Below are positions 33,701 through 35,197 of a stretch of DNA of 35,197 nucleotides, one piece after another (positions within the stretch are counted from its first letter, which is position 1; the number at the start of each line of letters is the position of its first letter). The notes under the pieces are model-generated. The model saw only the letters and a program-made list of their open reading frames with translations, had not been told where the DNA came from and ran no database searches. Both the position numbers and the translations under genes were made by a program. The DNA is from Candidatus Faecimonas gallistercoris (lineage in GTDB: Bacteria; Bacillota_I; Bacilli_A; RF39; UBA660), in assembly GCA_018712565.1 (NCBI GenBank), contig DVGU01000065.1:1-35197 (forward strand), read 5' to 3'.

Positions 33701-34039
33701 ATGCTAGCTATGAAATTTCAAATAAAAAGGGGAATCATGTTTATTAGATTAGAAGGAGAACTGACAAACTATAATTTTTCTAAAGTAGCAGAAAAAATTA
33801 ATTATTTATTATATAGTCAGGGAATATTAGTATATGTATTTAATTTAGCAAAAGTAACCAAGATGGATAAAAGTTTATTTGAAAATATCCAAAATAAACT
33901 AACAGAAATTTTTCTAAAATGCGGAAGTGTAGCTTTTTGTGGAATATCCAATAAAGTAAGAAAAAGAATAGGAGAAAGATATGGACAACTATTCTATATC
34001 GCAAAAGAATATGAAGTATTTCAATATATTAGTATATAA
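33701..34039 (+). CDS. STAS-domain protein, SpoIIAA-like anti-sigma factor antagonist
   Basis: 112 aa with the STAS fold pattern: IKRGIMFIRLEGELTN, then ILVYVFNLAKVTKMDKSLF, a GSVAFCGIS strand, and a final helix/strand. The MDKS segment aligns with the MDSSG loop of SpoIIAA and places a Ser at 58, the position phosphorylated in SpoIIAA, although the following Gly-Leu-Gly is lost. In known systems such proteins release a sigma factor from a kinase/anti-sigma partner. A sigma factor gene follows after 15 bases. The ATG at 33701 is favoured by AGAGGTG five bases upstream; ATG at 33710 is the alternative. The family call is moderate. Confidence 0.65.
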   Translation: MLAMKFQIKRGIMFIRLEGELTNYNFSKVAEKINYLLYSQGILVYVFNLAKVTKMDKSLFENIQNKLTEIFLKCGSVAFCGISNKVRKRIGERYGQLFYIAKEYEVFQYISI

Positions 34040-34054
34040 AGGAGAGAAAAGAAA

Positions 34055-34690
34055 ATGGAAAACGTATTGGAATATGAAAATTTAATTTATAAGATGATTA
34101 GTCAATATAAAAGTTTTGATCAAGAGGACCTATATCAAGTAGCTATGATAGGTCTCATGAATGCGAAAAAAAACTATAATCCAAAGGAAAAAGCAAAATT
34201 TTCAACTTATGCTTATTACTACATCTTAGGAGAAATAAATAATTATATTTCTACAAGCAACCAAGTCAAAGTAAGTAGAGATTTACTACGACTCAATAAA
34301 AGTTTAGAACATGCAAAAGAGGTAATGAGTCAAAGATTAAAAAGAGAACCAACAACAGAAGAATTATCTGTATTTTTAGAAGTTCCTATACAAAAAATAG
34401 AAGAAGCATATCTAGCAACAAGACAAGTAGAAAGCCTAGATTATGCTTATGAAGAAGAAAATGATACGTTATATAACAATTTAGGACAAGAAGAACAAGC
34501 AATGACTGAAGAAATATTAGACTTAAAAAATGCACTAGCAACACTCCCAAAAGAAGAAAAACAATTGATTATTGCAAGATACTACAATGATATGACCCAA
34601 CAAGAAACTAGTAAAACATTAGGTATGAGTCAAGTACAAGTATCTAGAAAAGAAACAAAAATATTAAAGAAATTAAAAACGACACTGTAA
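34055..34690 (+). CDS. sigma-70 family factor of the SigF/SigB type
   Basis: 211 aa. Region 2 covers DLYQVAMIGLMNAKKNY and FSTYAYYYILGEINNYI (about 26-70); region 3 begins at KVSRDLLRLNKSLE and includes REPTTEELSVFLEVP; region 4 is LPKEEKQLIIARYYNDMTQQETSKTLGMSQVQVSR (positions about 168-202), with the helix-turn-helix near the end. FSTYA, GEI and VSR are typical of the sporulation and general-stress group 3 factors. It recognises alternative promoters on core RNA polymerase. AAAGGAGAG precedes the ATG. The STAS gene upstream points to antagonist control, but no anti-sigma kinase (SpoIIAB/RsbW) gene lies between them or elsewhere in the window. Confidence 0.88.
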   Translation: MENVLEYENLIYKMISQYKSFDQEDLYQVAMIGLMNAKKNYNPKEKAKFSTYAYYYILGEINNYISTSNQVKVSRDLLRLNKSLEHAKEVMSQRLKREPTTEELSVFLEVPIQKIEEAYLATRQVESLDYAYEEENDTLYNNLGQEEQAMTEEILDLKNALATLPKEEKQLIIARYYNDMTQQETSKTLGMSQVQVSRKETKILKKLKTTL

Positions 34691-34718
34691 AAAAACGGGT
34701 CAAATTCCTAGTTTTTTC
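34689..34718 (+). terminator. probable terminator after the sigma factor gene
   Basis: AAAAAAC (about 34690-34696) pairs with GTTTTTT (34711-34717), with GG/CC pairing inside the stem. A-T rich and with a short T run, so only moderately convincing. Confidence 0.5.
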
Positions 34719-34741
34719 ATGATAAAATAGCGTATATACTA

Positions 34742-34772
34742 TTGACAAATTTACCCCGGGGGGGAGTATAAT
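34742..34772 (+). promoter_or_regulatory. promoter with a G7 tract in its spacer
   Basis: Perfect TTGACA (34742-34747) and perfect TATAAT (34767-34772) are 19 bases apart. The spacer contains CCCC (34754-34757) followed by GGGGGGG (34758-34764), striking in AT-rich DNA. The spacer is two bases longer than the optimum used elsewhere in this window (17). An AATAG...CTATT dyad overlaps the -35 box. Confidence 0.7.
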
Positions 34773-34808
34773 TTATAAGAATAGAGAATAAAGGTAGGAG
34801 TAGTATAT

Positions 34809-35072
34809 ATGAAAAGAAATCAAATAATAATATTATTAGTATTCACTATAATGATTTCTGTTATTTCAATAATCACAAGTAATTCTGTTTATGCCCTAGG
34901 AGAAAATTATCCTGCGAATATTACCTTAACCGCAGATACAACAGAGTTAGTATTAATAGAACAAGGAAATAATAAAATAGCCATACCAGCTAATATTAAT
35001 TATAAAGAAAACACAGAATCGAATTTATCAAATCCAATATTTTTCACAATGTCAAGTGTTTTTAGCATTTGA
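34809..35072 (+). CDS. small exported protein, possibly truncated
   Basis: 87 aa: a signal peptide (hydrophobic 6-24, cleavage after VYA near 29), then about 58 residues rich in beta-type sequence (ITLTADTTELVLIEQG, IAIPANINY). No family recognised. GGTAGGAG stands eight bases before the ATG and a strong promoter lies upstream. The mature part looks like the beginning of an Ig-like or surface-protein domain that stops early; the last residues (FFTMSSVFSI) do not continue that character. It may be a genuine small secreted protein or a gene broken by a frameshift or rearrangement near 35030. Confidence 0.55.
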   Translation: MKRNQIIILLVFTIMISVISIITSNSVYALGENYPANITLTADTTELVLIEQGNNKIAIPANINYKENTESNLSNPIFFTMSSVFSI

Positions 35073-35197
35073 GTTTCGGTTTTTTACGAAAAATTTATAT
35101 AAGGTCATAATAGATTTTAAGTTTTTGATAATTTTTTTAAAATCTTATTTTAAAATTTTATATTTATCCATGCCAATATAGAACATCGTCAAAATGT
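35073..35197. other. right-edge AT-rich non-coding stretch
   Basis: Contains an inverted repeat AGATTTTAA (35112-35120) and TTAAAATCT (35137-35145) and a small TTTCG/CGAAA stem near 35074-35090. No open frame with a start and binding site is seen on either strand. Confidence 0.4.

Noticed and set aside
35073-35197. tracrRNA or CRISPR-related RNA at the right edge (stem plus TATATAAGG)
   Set aside because: No CRISPR repeats, cas genes or clear anti-repeat in the window; the match is only a general AT-rich resemblance.
35164-35197. C-terminal end of a minus-strand gene entering from the right (HFDDVLYWHG then stop)
   Set aside because: Only ten codons are visible, the other minus frames are also open over this short distance, and no terminator follows. 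Cannot be supported.
1-35197. tRNA, rRNA, insertion sequences, transposases, CRISPR arrays or riboswitches
   Set aside because: None recognised on reading both strands; intergenic regions are short and contain only promoters, terminators and small dyads.

Overview
The window is AT-rich DNA (by eye about 28-30% GC) from a Gram-positive, low-GC Bacillota. Ribosome binding sites are AGGAGG-like, promoters are TTGxxx-17-TATAAT, often with a TGn extension, and intrinsic terminators are common. TAA, TAG and TGA all end genes and tryptophan is TGG, so the Mycoplasma code is excluded. A class I superoxide reductase and a rubredoxin fusion point to an anaerobe. An LCP ligase, LTA-synthase-type enzymes, a GH25 lysozyme and choline-binding-type repeat proteins show a true cell wall. 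An uncultured gut lineage of the RF39 or TANB77 kind would fit, but the species cannot be named from this sequence.

Layout. (1) 1-120: start of a gene running off the left edge on the minus strand, with a divergent control region rich in inverted repeats. (2) 144-2966: LtaS-type phosphoglycerol transferase plus a membrane-anchored partner. (3) 2948-4452: redox operon of an ArsC/Spx-like thiol protein, a superoxide reductase and a flavoredoxin-rubredoxin fusion. (4) 4454-6613, minus: LCP-family ligase with a C-terminal PASTA-like domain. (5) 6925-16799: eight-gene surface-polysaccharide operon containing a Wzy/ligase-GT4 fusion, three GT2 enzymes (one GtrB-like), two GT-C-like membrane proteins, an SGNH hydrolase and an acyltransferase-3. 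(6) 16951-18574: ABC polysaccharide exporter (ATPase and permease). (7) 18577-20799: exported repeat protein with a C39-like peptidase domain. (8) 20989-27122: polysaccharide module with a pyruvyltransferase/Fe-S fusion, a GT4 and a GT2-GT4 fusion. (9) 27129-29756: second repeat protein, with a GH25 muramidase domain. (10) 29774-31776, minus: MdoB/OpgB-like phosphoglycerol transferase plus a small membrane protein. (11) 31843-33609: diacylglycerol kinase-like protein and a membrane protein. (12) 33701-34718: STAS protein and sigma factor. (13) 34742-35197: small exported protein behind a promoter whose spacer holds a G7 tract.

Most of the window reads as one cell-envelope island. Glycosyltransferases and membrane GT-C enzymes build and decorate a glycan, the ABC pair exports it, and the LCP protein is a candidate for attaching it to peptidoglycan. 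The phosphoglycerol transferases add glycerol-phosphate and release diacylglycerol, which the DagK-like enzyme could recycle. The two repeat-bearing hydrolases would bind the wall polymers. Domain fusion recurs: Wzy-GT4, pyruvyltransferase-FrhB, GT2-GT4, flavoredoxin-rubredoxin and LCP-PASTA. The two hydrolase genes share long near-identical repeats in direct orientation on either side of a three-gene glycan module, which could make that module exchangeable.

Least explained are the left-edge divergent control region, the sigma factor paired with a SpoIIAA-like STAS protein but no kinase, and the G7-containing promoter next to it.
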